From Bifidobacterium breve (lineage in GTDB: Bacteria; Actinomycetota; Acidimicrobiia; Acidimicrobiales; Acidimicrobilacustridaceae), in the NCBI GenBank assembly GCA_945862505.1, contig CAMAYJ010000002.1, positions 17,775 through 81,774 of the forward strand: DNA of 64,000 nt, given 5' to 3'. Shown here one piece after another: positions 18,049-28,025 of the stretch (its first letter is position 1; the number at the start of each line of letters is the position of its first letter). Below the pieces are notes generated by a model that worked only from the letters and a program-made list of their open reading frames with translations, ran no database searches and had not been told where the DNA came from. Position numbers and translations under genes: made by a program.

Positions 18049-18729
18049 TTAGTTCGCTGCAGTTCCTGGAGTTGCCCCTACTGACGCCGAGATCAAGTCG
18101 ACGACGAAGATGAGCGATTCATCAGGAGCGATGTTTCCCTGACCAGTCGAGCCGTAGCCAAGGTCGGGCGGAATAATCAGCAGTCGGCGTCCGCCTGGTT
18201 GCATGCCCACGAGACCTTGTGACCAACCAGTGATTACCTGGTTGAGCGGGAACGTCACGGACTTTCCTGCGGCCCAAGACGAATCGAAGATCTTGCCGGT
18301 GGAACATGACACGCCGATGTAGTTCACCGTGACGGAGTCGCCCTTTGCGACGGGAGTTCCCGTTCCTGTCACAAGGTCTTTGACGACAAGTGAATCGGGG
18401 ACAGTTCCAACAGGCATGGTCACATCGGGGGCACCGGCCGGAAGCGTGTCGTTGAAATTGACGCAGGGCTTTCCGGCTGCCGATGGGAGATTCTGCGAAG
18501 GATCGGTCGTGGTCGGTGACAGCGATGTTGTTGTCGTAGCGGTGGTGGTTGAGGTCGAACTGTTGTCACTTAACGCAATGAACAGCCCGGCGGTCGCCAC
18601 GAAAATGACGGCAGCCCCGACGATCGTGAAGAGGCGCCGGCGACGTTGGTCGCGGCGATCGAGTGTTCGTTCAACATTCAGACGGGCCTTATGGCCGGCC
18701 TTTTGGCGTTCACGCTTCGCGGTTCCCAT
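18049..18729 (-). CDS. FKBP-type peptidyl-prolyl cis-trans isomerase, membrane-anchored
   Basis: Basic N-terminus + TM + Thr-rich linker, then KGDSVTVNYIGVSCSTGKIFDSSW...ITGWSQGLVGMQPGGRRLLIIPPDLGYG. Confidence 0.92.
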   Translation of the reverse strand: MGTAKRERQKAGHKARLNVERTLDRRDQRRRRLFTIVGAAVIFVATAGLFIALSDNSSTSTTTATTTTSLSPTTTDPSQNLPSAAGKPCVNFNDTLPAGAPDVTMPVGTVPDSLVVKDLVTGTGTPVAKGDSVTVNYIGVSCSTGKIFDSSWAAGKSVTFPLNQVITGWSQGLVGMQPGGRRLLIIPPDLGYGSTGQGNIAPDESLIFVVDLISASVGATPGTAAN

Positions 18730-18781
18730 CGGGCGGCGACGCTAGCAAGGCTCTGACCATGAGAGCCATCGCGGGCGTTTG

Positions 18782-19621
18782 TTAGCTGGGGATTGCTCCA
18801 CTGCGGACGATGCTGATCGATTGGATCGTTACCAATGATGTGGGTTTTCCGGACTGGCTGGCCAATGTGTTGATGGCAGCAATTGTCGTGTCACCACTGA
18901 GCATGATTCCGAGCGGTGTGACCTGTTGATCGTTATCGGGGGCTTGATCAAAGGTGGCAACGACGAGTTGTCCGCCGATGCCGCCGGACGTCGAAGCGGG
19001 GGTCATGGAGAGTGCGCCGGGCGTGAAGACAGTTCCCTTTGCGGGGATCTCACCAGGAATGGCAAACCCAGGTTGATTGGTGCCGCCAGAGAACGCCATG
19101 CCGATAGTGAATGATGCGCGCGTGCGAATGTCAGTTATCGGTTGGCCGTCGTAATAGTGATAGCGGGAGAGTACGACGAAGGTATTGACCGTTTGTGGAG
19201 AAACTCGTGGGTTGAGCTGCACCGTCATCGGACCTTTCGAGGTCGTAATGGTCGCGGTGTAGAAGTGGTCAGTCTCGATGCACATCGATGGGGCTGAAGT
19301 GAACGATGTCGTTCGTGCCGACGAACCATCTTCGGCGGGACAGGGCGTGGCGCCTGTGAGCGTGGCGCCGAGCGCTACCGCCGGCGGGGTGATGCCGTTG
19401 GTTTGCAATGTGGTTGAAGTCGGAACAGTCGTCGTTGTCGGCTTCGACGAAGACGAACGCGAACCGAGGAAGGCGCCGAGTGTCGAGAGCACGACGATGA
19501 CGGCAACGGCCCCTGCAGCCAATTGCTTGCGCCGGCGATCTTTTCGTTGGCGGGCCGTTGACGCAGCCTGCGCCTTTTGGCGGGCTAACTGTTGCTGTCG
19601 GCGGTCCGAGGTGCGAGCCAT
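18782..19621 (-). CDS. Cyclophilin-like (peptidylprolyl isomerase domain) protein, membrane-anchored
   Basis: RKDRRRKQLAAGAVAVIVVLSTLGAFLG TM anchor, FYTATITTSKGPMTVQLNPRVSPQTVNTFVVLSRYHYYDGQPI cyclophilin fold start. Confidence 0.8.
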   Translation of the reverse strand: MARTSDRRQQQLARQKAQAASTARQRKDRRRKQLAAGAVAVIVVLSTLGAFLGSRSSSSKPTTTTVPTSTTLQTNGITPPAVALGATLTGATPCPAEDGSSARTTSFTSAPSMCIETDHFYTATITTSKGPMTVQLNPRVSPQTVNTFVVLSRYHYYDGQPITDIRTRASFTIGMAFSGGTNQPGFAIPGEIPAKGTVFTPGALSMTPASTSGGIGGQLVVATFDQAPDNDQQVTPLGIMLSGDTTIAAINTLASQSGKPTSLVTIQSISIVRSGAIPS

Positions 19622-19672
19622 GGTTGGAGAACCTACAAGTGATTCGGGATCAGGTCGGGGCGGCCGGTAGCG

Positions 19673-20914
19673 TTGCAGTTCGTGGCTCTCCTTGTTCAAA
19701 AGTTCGGTGGCACCTCGGTCGGCGATCCCGAGCGCATGCGCGCTGTCGCTGGCCATGTGGCGCGCACGGTGCGAGAGGGCAATCAGGTCGTGGTGGTGAT
19801 TTCGGCCATGGGCAAGGAAACCGATGACCTGCTGCGCATTGCCGCCGAGGTGTCCGATACCCGCCCCGGTCGCGAGATGGACATGCTCGTCACGGCAGGC
19901 GAGCGCAAGGCGATGGCGTTGTTATGTATGGCGATCGCCGATACGGGTATCGAGGCTGAATCATTTACTGGCTCACAAGCCGGATTTCTCACTGACTCCA
20001 CACACCGCAACGCAAAAATCGTCGACGTCAAGCCCGCTCGGGTTATCGAGGCATTGGCCGCTGGTCGCGTTGCGGTAGTTGGTGGCGCGCAGGGTGTTTC
20101 GCCCGAATCCAATGTCACATTTCTCGGTCGCGGTGGTTCAGATACAACTGCGGTTGCGCTCGCTCACGCGCTTGGTGCCGATTCATGTGAGCTCTATACC
20201 GACGTCACCGGAGTGTTCACCACCGATCCGAGGATCGTGGCGAACGCGCGCAAAATGGAAAAAATCAGTTTCGATGAATTGCTCGAGATGACGGCAAATG
20301 GTTGTCCCAAACCAGCGATGCGCTCTGTTGAGTTCGCCCGTACCCACGGTGTTGATCTTCATGTGCGTTCAGCCTTTACGTGGGAAATCGGAACGATCGT
20401 CACCCAGGAGGACGAGACCATGGAACAAGCAATTGTTTCGGCAGTTGTGCACGATGCCGATGAAGCCAAAGTCACAATTGGTGGTGCCGCTGATCGACCC
20501 GGTATCGCCGCTCTGATGTTTCGCGCATTGGCCGATGCAAACATCAACGTTGATTTGATCGTGCAGAACACGTCAGATCGCGGAGTCACCGACATTTCCT
20601 TCACGGTTCCGCATAGTGAACTCGATGCCGCAATTTCGATCTGTGAAGAACATGCTGCTGATATTGGCGCGACCCACATCACAAGCGACCCGGCCATTGC
20701 GCGAGTCAGCGTTGTTGGCGCGGGCATGAAGTCGCACCCGGGAGTTGCGGCGACGGTGTTTGAAACGTTGGCTGCGAACAACATCAATATCGAGATGATC
20801 GCCACGTCGGCGATTCGTGTGAGCTGCGTTGTGGCCGAAGCCGACATTGAGCGAGCCGTGGTTTCTTTGCACGATGCTTTCGGCTTGGCCGATGGGCCCG
20901 TCTACGTCGATTGA
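19673..20914 (+). CDS. lysC: Aspartate kinase
   Basis: VQKFGGTSVGDPERM, GRGGSDTTAVALAHALGADSCELYTDVTGVFTTDPRI, two ACT-domain repeats; true start may be GTG 19682. Confidence 0.95.
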   Translation: MQFVALLVQKFGGTSVGDPERMRAVAGHVARTVREGNQVVVVISAMGKETDDLLRIAAEVSDTRPGREMDMLVTAGERKAMALLCMAIADTGIEAESFTGSQAGFLTDSTHRNAKIVDVKPARVIEALAAGRVAVVGGAQGVSPESNVTFLGRGGSDTTAVALAHALGADSCELYTDVTGVFTTDPRIVANARKMEKISFDELLEMTANGCPKPAMRSVEFARTHGVDLHVRSAFTWEIGTIVTQEDETMEQAIVSAVVHDADEAKVTIGGAADRPGIAALMFRALADANINVDLIVQNTSDRGVTDISFTVPHSELDAAISICEEHAADIGATHITSDPAIARVSVVGAGMKSHPGVAATVFETLAANNINIEMIATSAIRVSCVVAEADIERAVVSLHDAFGLADGPVYVD

Positions 20915-20955
20915 GCGCCTGTAGCGCTCGTTCGGGGCCTGAATCTGGGCTTTGA

Positions 20956-22041
<1,086 letters not shown>

Positions 22042-22075
22042 TCACTTAATCGGTCGTCACTGATCATTGAATCGA

Positions 22076-22106
22076 AAAGGACCCCAACCAAAGGCTGGGG
22101 TCCTTT
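22076..22106 (+). terminator. Rho-independent terminator-like hairpin after asd
   Basis: aaaggaccccaacc-aaa-ggctggggtccttt. Confidence 0.75.
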
Positions 22107-22112
22107 CACATG

Positions 22113-22189
<77 letters not shown>

Positions 22190-22240
22190 TAAGGAGAGGT
22201 CACCCTATCGGACGACCTCGGTGGCAATGAAAGCCGGATC

Positions 22241-22696
22241 TCAGGCTTGAAAGGCCAGACCAGCGGCATCGCCCGACGCGAGATTGATCGGGTCGGCATA
22301 CGCCTCGCCGGCCAGAAGCGCATCGGCGGCCTTGCGTAAACGCAGTGAATCGAGTGGCTTGACGAGATAACCGTCGGCATCGCAACGCTGTACCTGGAAC
22401 ACGTCATGAGCCCGATCGAGCAGCATGAGCACCGCGGTGATCGGGATGGCGTCCATGCCTTCAGCGTTTCGAATGGCCATGCACGTGGCGATTCCGCCCA
22501 TGTTGCCGATCTGTTCATCGATGATGACGAGATCGGGGCTTAACTGGGTGATGGCCTCGAGCACATCGATGCCTGCTCGCACTCGGTACACGTTCGTCGA
22601 TTCGTCGGCGAGGGAGGCATCGACCTCTTCGAGAATCCAGTCGGCATCGGTGGCGAGAAGGATGATGGGCACGTCGCAGACAGTACCGGCTGGCAC
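22241..22696 (-). CDS. Response-regulator receiver-like protein
   Basis: VPIILLATDADWILEEVDASL...SPDLVIIDEQIGNMGGIATCMAIR...VLMLLDRAHDVFQVQRCDADGYLVKPLDSLRLRKA; receiver fold with D and K positions. Confidence 0.75.
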   Translation of the reverse strand: MPAGTVCDVPIILLATDADWILEEVDASLADESTNVYRVRAGIDVLEAITQLSPDLVIIDEQIGNMGGIATCMAIRNAEGMDAIPITAVLMLLDRAHDVFQVQRCDADGYLVKPLDSLRLRKAADALLAGEAYADPINLASGDAAGLAFQA

Positions 22697-22738
22697 CGGG
22701 CCCGCCCAACCATCGGCTCCGCGGTTCTTTGGAGGTCG

Positions 22739-23806
22739 TCAGGTTGGGGTTAACCAGCGAGAGAGGCGGCCGAGGCCTTCAAGGTCGTGAACGTCGGTAT
22801 CAAGGAATGGGACGTTCACGACCACGCCATCGGTCAGGGTCCGTGTGAGTGTCTCAAGCACGTTCTGCTCACCGGCAGCCACCTGTTGCGATTCGTGCAG
22901 CACCGTGATGAAAGGTGCAAGCGGTCCTTGGGCGAGACCGCGCAACTCATTCGTGCCGAAGCGGGGGTGTACGCGATTGACGACGAGTGCTTCCACGTTG
23001 ATGTCAGCTTCGGCCAGTTTCTCAACGAAAATGGTGGCGTCATCGATTGTGTCGTTGCGGGGAACAGTTACAAGAACAAACGATGTGGTGTCGGCAATAA
23101 GGAGGTTGTGAACTGCGACAGCGCGGTCGCGGAATCCTTCTTCCATTCCATCGAACGTGGCGAAGAACTCGATGGCGTCATCGACGACCGACGCGCTCAC
23201 GATGCGAGCGACTGTGCGCAGGACACTTTGCGCTGCGAAGTTCACGACTCGAGCGAAACTCCCACTTGGGGCAACAAGCACTTTGTAGAGGCGGTGATCG
23301 AGAAAGTCCGTGATCCGATCGGGGGCTTCGAGGAAATCGATGGCATTGCTTGTTGGGGGAGTGTCGACGATCACGAGATCGAAACGGTCGTCGTTGTCGA
23401 GTTCGTACAACTTCTCCATCGCCATGTATTCGTGCGCGCCCGACATTGAATCAGCGATGTTCCGGAAGAAATCGTTCGTGAGAATGTTGTTCGCTTGTTC
23501 ATCGTTGAGCGCGTAGGTTCGAATGAGGGCATCGAACGTGGTTGATGTATCGAGCATGACGGCCCACAACTCGCCGTTGACTGCGACATCAACTCGCTGT
23601 GGTTCGTTGCTGAGTGGAGCGTCTGCGCCAAGACCCATCGCATCGGAAAGCCTTCGTGCGGGGTCGATCGTGACAACACAAACGCGTCTGCCCCGGTTTG
23701 CTGCTTCAAGAGCGAGTGCTGCGGCGGTGGTGGTTTTTCCGACGCCACCAGCACCGACACACACGATGACGGAACGTTCGTGAAGAAGCGCCGCAAGTGA
23801 GTTCAT
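22739..23806 (-). CDS. ArsA/Get3-family ATPase (subunit with GAGGVGKT P-loop)
   Basis: VIVCVGAGGVGKTTTAAALALEAANRGRRVCVVTIDPARRLSDAMGL; VIVDTPPTSNAIDFLEAPDRI. Confidence 0.88.
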   Translation of the reverse strand: MNSLAALLHERSVIVCVGAGGVGKTTTAAALALEAANRGRRVCVVTIDPARRLSDAMGLGADAPLSNEPQRVDVAVNGELWAVMLDTSTTFDALIRTYALNDEQANNILTNDFFRNIADSMSGAHEYMAMEKLYELDNDDRFDLVIVDTPPTSNAIDFLEAPDRITDFLDHRLYKVLVAPSGSFARVVNFAAQSVLRTVARIVSASVVDDAIEFFATFDGMEEGFRDRAVAVHNLLIADTTSFVLVTVPRNDTIDDATIFVEKLAEADINVEALVVNRVHPRFGTNELRGLAQGPLAPFITVLHESQQVAAGEQNVLETLTRTLTDGVVVNVPFLDTDVHDLEGLGRLSRWLTPT

Positions 23807-24774
23807 GCGGCATCCTCGGTGAGTTTGTTTATTCCTATCGTGAGCGAATCTGCCAATGTCTCGAGTTCTCGTGGTCCGGGTGCCGAAGTAAAGAGTTGAG
23901 GTGTCGTGAGTTGGGCGAGAGGCAGGCTGTCGGAAAGGCGCGCAACCTGTTCTCGTTGACGTACCGCCCAGCGCAAGCGGAACGCGGCGGCATCACGCAA
24001 CGCCGCAACGTCGCTCGTTGAAAGTTTCGGAGCGTTCTTAGCGAGAAGGGCGTCGAGGTCTCCATCGAGTCCTTCGGGAACATCGACCAAGCCGTTCACG
24101 ATCACGGGCCCGAGTGCGACACCGATTTCGTCTTCAAGGGCGAACGCGGTTTCGATCACTTCGTTCACCGGGGTTTCCTCGGCCAAGGTAACGAGCATTA
24201 CCCGGCACCGCTGAGGGTCGGCCAACATCGCCAGCACATCGTCGGCCTGAGTGGCGATGGGGCCTGCCCCGACGGCGCGGCGCAGACCAGTTGGTGATTG
24301 CAGGAACGACACCGCGTGGCCTGCGGCGGGAGCATCGAGGACGATGAGGTCGGCGGCCTTCATGGTTTCCATCGCCTTGACCCGACCCAAAACGAGGAGA
24401 TCTCGAATACCTGGGGCAGCAGTAGTGACCACGTCGATAGCGCCAGTGGACGCCAAACGCCGGGTGATTCGGGCCAGACCGTGATCGGCGAGATACTCCG
24501 CCAGTGCCTTGTCAGGGGTCACCAGACGGCCTCGGACATCAGCGTCTCCGCCCTGTCCACCACCGGGATGGAGGGTCTGTTCGAGAGTCGTGAGCTCGGG
24601 CTGGGCAAAGAGGCGGCTGATGGGCCCGCCCGGGGTCAGACGGATGAGAAGGGTGGAAATACCGGCTCGGGCGGCGGTCCGGGCCAGGGCCGCGGACATG
24701 GTGCTTTTGCCCACGCCTCCCTTCCCGGCCACGATGAGGACCCGTGATGCTGCGAATAATCGTGCAGGGTCCAT
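23803..24774 (-). CDS. ArsA/Get3-family ATPase (subunit with GKGGVGKS P-loop)
   Basis: VLIVAGKGGVGKSTMSAALARTAARAG; IVLDAPAAGHAVSFLQSPTGLRR; 4-bp overlap with the next ArsA-like gene. Confidence 0.88.
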   Translation of the reverse strand: MDPARLFAASRVLIVAGKGGVGKSTMSAALARTAARAGISTLLIRLTPGGPISRLFAQPELTTLEQTLHPGGGQGGDADVRGRLVTPDKALAEYLADHGLARITRRLASTGAIDVVTTAAPGIRDLLVLGRVKAMETMKAADLIVLDAPAAGHAVSFLQSPTGLRRAVGAGPIATQADDVLAMLADPQRCRVMLVTLAEETPVNEVIETAFALEDEIGVALGPVIVNGLVDVPEGLDGDLDALLAKNAPKLSTSDVAALRDAAAFRLRWAVRQREQVARLSDSLPLAQLTTPQLFTSAPGPRELETLADSLTIGINKLTEDAA

Positions 24775-24794
24775 TTTCCCCTCGGAGGCTCGAC

Positions 24795-26174
24795 ATGCGC
24801 AGACTACCCACCGCTGCTGCCATGACTGCTGTCGTGGCGCTGATGATTGGTGTCATCGGCTTCGCCGTGAATGCGATGACGGGCCCCGTGTCGGCCGAAA
24901 CGTCAACAACGATCATCAATGAAGGCAGCCCCGATGGCTTTGTCGCGGTTGTGAAAGTCAGCGGTCTTCTTGATCCGGTGATGGTGGATTTCATTCGTTC
25001 TTCGATCGATGGCGCAAATAGCGAAGGAGCACTCGCACTCGTTCTTCAAACCGATTCGAACGGTGTCGTCGTCGATGACGCGACGTTTGAAGCGTTGTTG
25101 AACGCGATGCTTGCTTCACCAGTTCCGATTGATGTATGGGTTGGTCCCTCGGGTTCGCATCTCACTGGTCTGCCTGCGCAACTCGTTGGTGCTGCTGATC
25201 AGGTCGGTATGGCCCCAGGTTCACGACTTGGTGATGCTGGCCAACCGGTCGTTTCCGGTCTTGATTCCAAACGACTCGCTCCCATCACGGACAAGACCGT
25301 GAATGCGCAAGAAGCTGCTGACCTTGGGGTCACAACGGTGGCTGCACCAACTATCGGCGATTTCCTCGTGAATCTGCCCGGAGTGGCGACTCGTGAAGTC
25401 ACTGCTGACAACGGCGAAACGCGCCGAGAGCCGTTGACGCAAGTTCGCTTCGGTCAACTCTCGCTGGTGTCGAATCTCATGCATACGGTGGCCAGTCCCG
25501 CAGTGGCGTATTTGCTGATCACTGTTGGTCTTGCGCTCATCATCTTCGAACTCTTTACCGCTGGAGTTGGAGTTGCGGGTGTTGTCGGCGCAGGAGCTTT
25601 CATTCTTTCTGGATATGGAATGTGGGTGTTGCCGACGCATTGGTGGGCGTTTGTCTTGCTCGCCATTTCGATCTTTGCATTCGCGATTGATGTGCAAACC
25701 GGTGTGCCGAGGGTGTGGACCGGTATCGGCATTGTGTTGTTCGTGGTGTTTTCATTCACCGTGTTCGACGGCATGTCGATGTCGTGGATCACGTTGCTTG
25801 TAGCGGTCCTGGGTATGGCACTGACCTTTCTTGCCGGGATGCCATCGATGGTGCGCACGCGGTTTTCCACGCCAACGATTGGGCGTGAATGGATGATCGG
25901 CGAAATGGGTCGGGCCGTCACCGGAATTAACCCCGACGGCGTTGTCCAGATCCGAGAGGCCCTTTGGCGGGCATCGACCAATCGCTCCACTCCCATCGAG
26001 GACCTCGATCGAGTCCGGGTGGTGAGCATCGATGGCTTGGTGCTTGAGGTCGAGCCCGAAACGGGTGGGGCCAAGGACTATCGCGATCGCTCCGGAGGCT
26101 CCGATCCCAAGGGGCAGAACGAATCTCCTGCCGAAACGGCTGAGAATTCAGAGGATGATCAGGCTGCTGACTGA
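24795..26174 (+). CDS. NfeD-family membrane protein (ClpP/S49-like N-terminal domain + NfeD C-terminal domain)
   Basis: Signal/TM, VAVVKVSGLLDPVMVDFIRSSIDGANSEGALALVLQTDSNG, IDVWVGPSGSHLTGLPAQLVGAADQVGMAPGSRLGDAG, multi-TM, NfeD OB-like C-terminus. Confidence 0.82.
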   Translation: MRRLPTAAAMTAVVALMIGVIGFAVNAMTGPVSAETSTTIINEGSPDGFVAVVKVSGLLDPVMVDFIRSSIDGANSEGALALVLQTDSNGVVVDDATFEALLNAMLASPVPIDVWVGPSGSHLTGLPAQLVGAADQVGMAPGSRLGDAGQPVVSGLDSKRLAPITDKTVNAQEAADLGVTTVAAPTIGDFLVNLPGVATREVTADNGETRREPLTQVRFGQLSLVSNLMHTVASPAVAYLLITVGLALIIFELFTAGVGVAGVVGAGAFILSGYGMWVLPTHWWAFVLLAISIFAFAIDVQTGVPRVWTGIGIVLFVVFSFTVFDGMSMSWITLLVAVLGMALTFLAGMPSMVRTRFSTPTIGREWMIGEMGRAVTGINPDGVVQIREALWRASTNRSTPIEDLDRVRVVSIDGLVLEVEPETGGAKDYRDRSGGSDPKGQNESPAETAENSEDDQAAD

Positions 26175-26283
26175 CGGCCTTCCTCTCTCATTGAGCGGGA
26201 TGTGACATTCGTCGCATTTTTTCTTGCAATGGGGGCGAGCCCGGTTGTACGTTCGCCATCCGGAGTAGGGAGGCAGTTCTGTA

Positions 26284-26547
26284 ATGAGCATTCAACGTAG
26301 TGACGTCGATTGGCAGATGGAGGCGGAATGTCGGGGACCACAAGCCGTGGTGTTCTTCCCGCCCTCACAATTTGAGCGCAAGGAAGACAAACTTCAGCGC
26401 GAGAACCGAGCCAAAGAGATCTGCACCGAGTGCTCGGTGCAACCAGATTGTCTTGATTACGCCCTGTCGATCCGTGAACCGCACGGCATCTGGGGTGGAC
26501 TCAATGAACTTGAACGAAAGGCCCTGCTGACACAGCACGCGGTCTGA
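26284..26547 (+). CDS. WhiB-family iron-sulfur transcriptional regulator
   Basis: AECRGP...FFPP...AKEICTECSVQPDCLDYALSIREPHGIWGGLNELER; four Cys and GIWGG motif. Confidence 0.95.
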   Translation: MSIQRSDVDWQMEAECRGPQAVVFFPPSQFERKEDKLQRENRAKEICTECSVQPDCLDYALSIREPHGIWGGLNELERKALLTQHAV

Positions 26548-26592
26548 AAGGCCTGCGACATTGGTTCGGGGGGACCAATGCTCGCTGCAGAC

Positions 26593-26637
26593 CCAGCGTC
26601 GGGTTCGGTTCTTCCGACCCGGCGCTGGGGCATTTTT
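26593..26637 (+). terminator. Rho-independent terminator after whiB-like gene
   Basis: ccagcgtcgggttcgg-ttctt-ccgacccggcgctgg followed by ggcattttt. Confidence 0.8.
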
Positions 26638-26696
26638 GCGGTCAAGTGCCCACAACACGACGGCCTCCCCGAGATACTCACCGATACGCTGACATT

Positions 26697-27176
26697 GTGG
26701 CTTTGACTCTGTTCCTCGTGTTTGTCGTCTTCCCGCTCATCGAGCTGGGTGTCGTCATCTTCGTGGCCGACGCGATCGGCATCTTCCCGACGATTGCGCT
26801 GCTCATCGCCATGAGCGCGTTCGGTGCATGGCTCGTGAAACGCGAAGGGATCGGCGTGATGCGCCGAACACGACTTGCGGCCAATCGCGGCGAACTCCCC
26901 GGCGACGAAATGCTCGACGGAGCAGTGTTGGCGATCGCCGGCGTGTTGTGCATTGTGCCCGGATTCATCTCGGGCACGATTGGTCTTCTGTTGCTTATCG
27001 GGCCACTCCGACGACCAGTTGGTCGTCGCCTTTTGCGTCGGTGGACCCGTGTGGTGTCAGTGGTCGGTTTCGCTCGTGGTCGCCGTGATGTTGTTGAGGT
27101 GGAATGGGTGGGCGATGTCACGCCTGCGCATTCGCCACCGAACGCGGCGATCGAACTTGGGCCAGTGAATGACTGA
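26697..27176 (+). CDS. FxsA-family membrane protein
   Basis: FPLIELGVVIFVADAIGIFPTIALLIAMSAFGAWLVKREGIGVMRR...GDEMLDGAVLAIAGVLCIVPGFISGTIGLLLLIGPLR. Confidence 0.9.
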   Translation: MALTLFLVFVVFPLIELGVVIFVADAIGIFPTIALLIAMSAFGAWLVKREGIGVMRRTRLAANRGELPGDEMLDGAVLAIAGVLCIVPGFISGTIGLLLLIGPLRRPVGRRLLRRWTRVVSVVGFARGRRDVVEVEWVGDVTPAHSPPNAAIELGPVND

Positions 27177-28017
27177 CACCTTCTCCCCTGAACCGCCGTT
27201 GATTCATGACGTGCCGCAAACAATTTCGCCACTCGTTGAACGCATCACCGCTGCGAATCCGTCTCATATGACCGGAGCAGGGACAAACACCTATCTGATT
27301 GGTCAGAACGAGATTGCTGTGATCGATCCTGGTCCCGAGGACGAAGTTCACACCGCGGCGATTGTGAAAGCGGCGAAGGGTCCGATCCGATGGATTCTCT
27401 GCACGCATACACATCCAGATCATTCGCCAGGGGTTCCCGCACTGAAGGCGGCGACCGGTGCCGAAGTCATTGCGTGGAGCAACCGAAACGGTTTGAAAAC
27501 CGATCGGCGCATGCGCGACGCCGATCGGCTCATCACTGACGAATTTGAACTCACCGCAGTGCACACGCCGGGCCATGCCGGCAATCACCTTTGTTTCTTC
27601 CTTGAAGGTGAACGTCTGTTGTTCACCGGCGATCACATCATGCAGGGCTCAACAGTGGTGATTACGCCACCCGATGGCGATATGGGCGCCTATCTCGAGT
27701 CATTGGCCAAGGTGCGGGCGCTGACACCGTTGGCGATTGCGCCGGCTCACGGACACGTCATCACTGACCCCAATGCGGTGATCGACTGGTACGTCGCACA
27801 TCGGCTTGAACGAGAAGCGCAATTGCACGGCCTGATGATCGATATGGGGAGCGCACGAATTGGGCAGCTCGTCGAGGCTGCCTATGTCGACCTTGACCCG
27901 ATTCTCATTCCGATGGCGAAACGTTCGGTGCACGCTCATCTGCGAAAGCTGGCGCAAGAAGGCAAGGTCGAAGGCGACGGCGCTCGCAGCGTTTGGTCGA
28001 CGATCAAACCGAACTGA
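27169..28017 (+). CDS. MBL-fold metallo-hydrolase (LACTB2/Rv3677c-like)
   Basis: NTYLIGQNEIAVIDPGPEDEVH, CTHTHPDHSPG, HTPGHAGNHLCF, LFTGDHIMQG. Confidence 0.9.
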   Translation: MTDTFSPEPPLIHDVPQTISPLVERITAANPSHMTGAGTNTYLIGQNEIAVIDPGPEDEVHTAAIVKAAKGPIRWILCTHTHPDHSPGVPALKAATGAEVIAWSNRNGLKTDRRMRDADRLITDEFELTAVHTPGHAGNHLCFFLEGERLLFTGDHIMQGSTVVITPPDGDMGAYLESLAKVRALTPLAIAPAHGHVITDPNAVIDWYVAHRLEREAQLHGLMIDMGSARIGQLVEAAYVDLDPILIPMAKRSVHAHLRKLAQEGKVEGDGARSVWSTIKPN

Positions 28018-28025
28018 TTCGTTCG

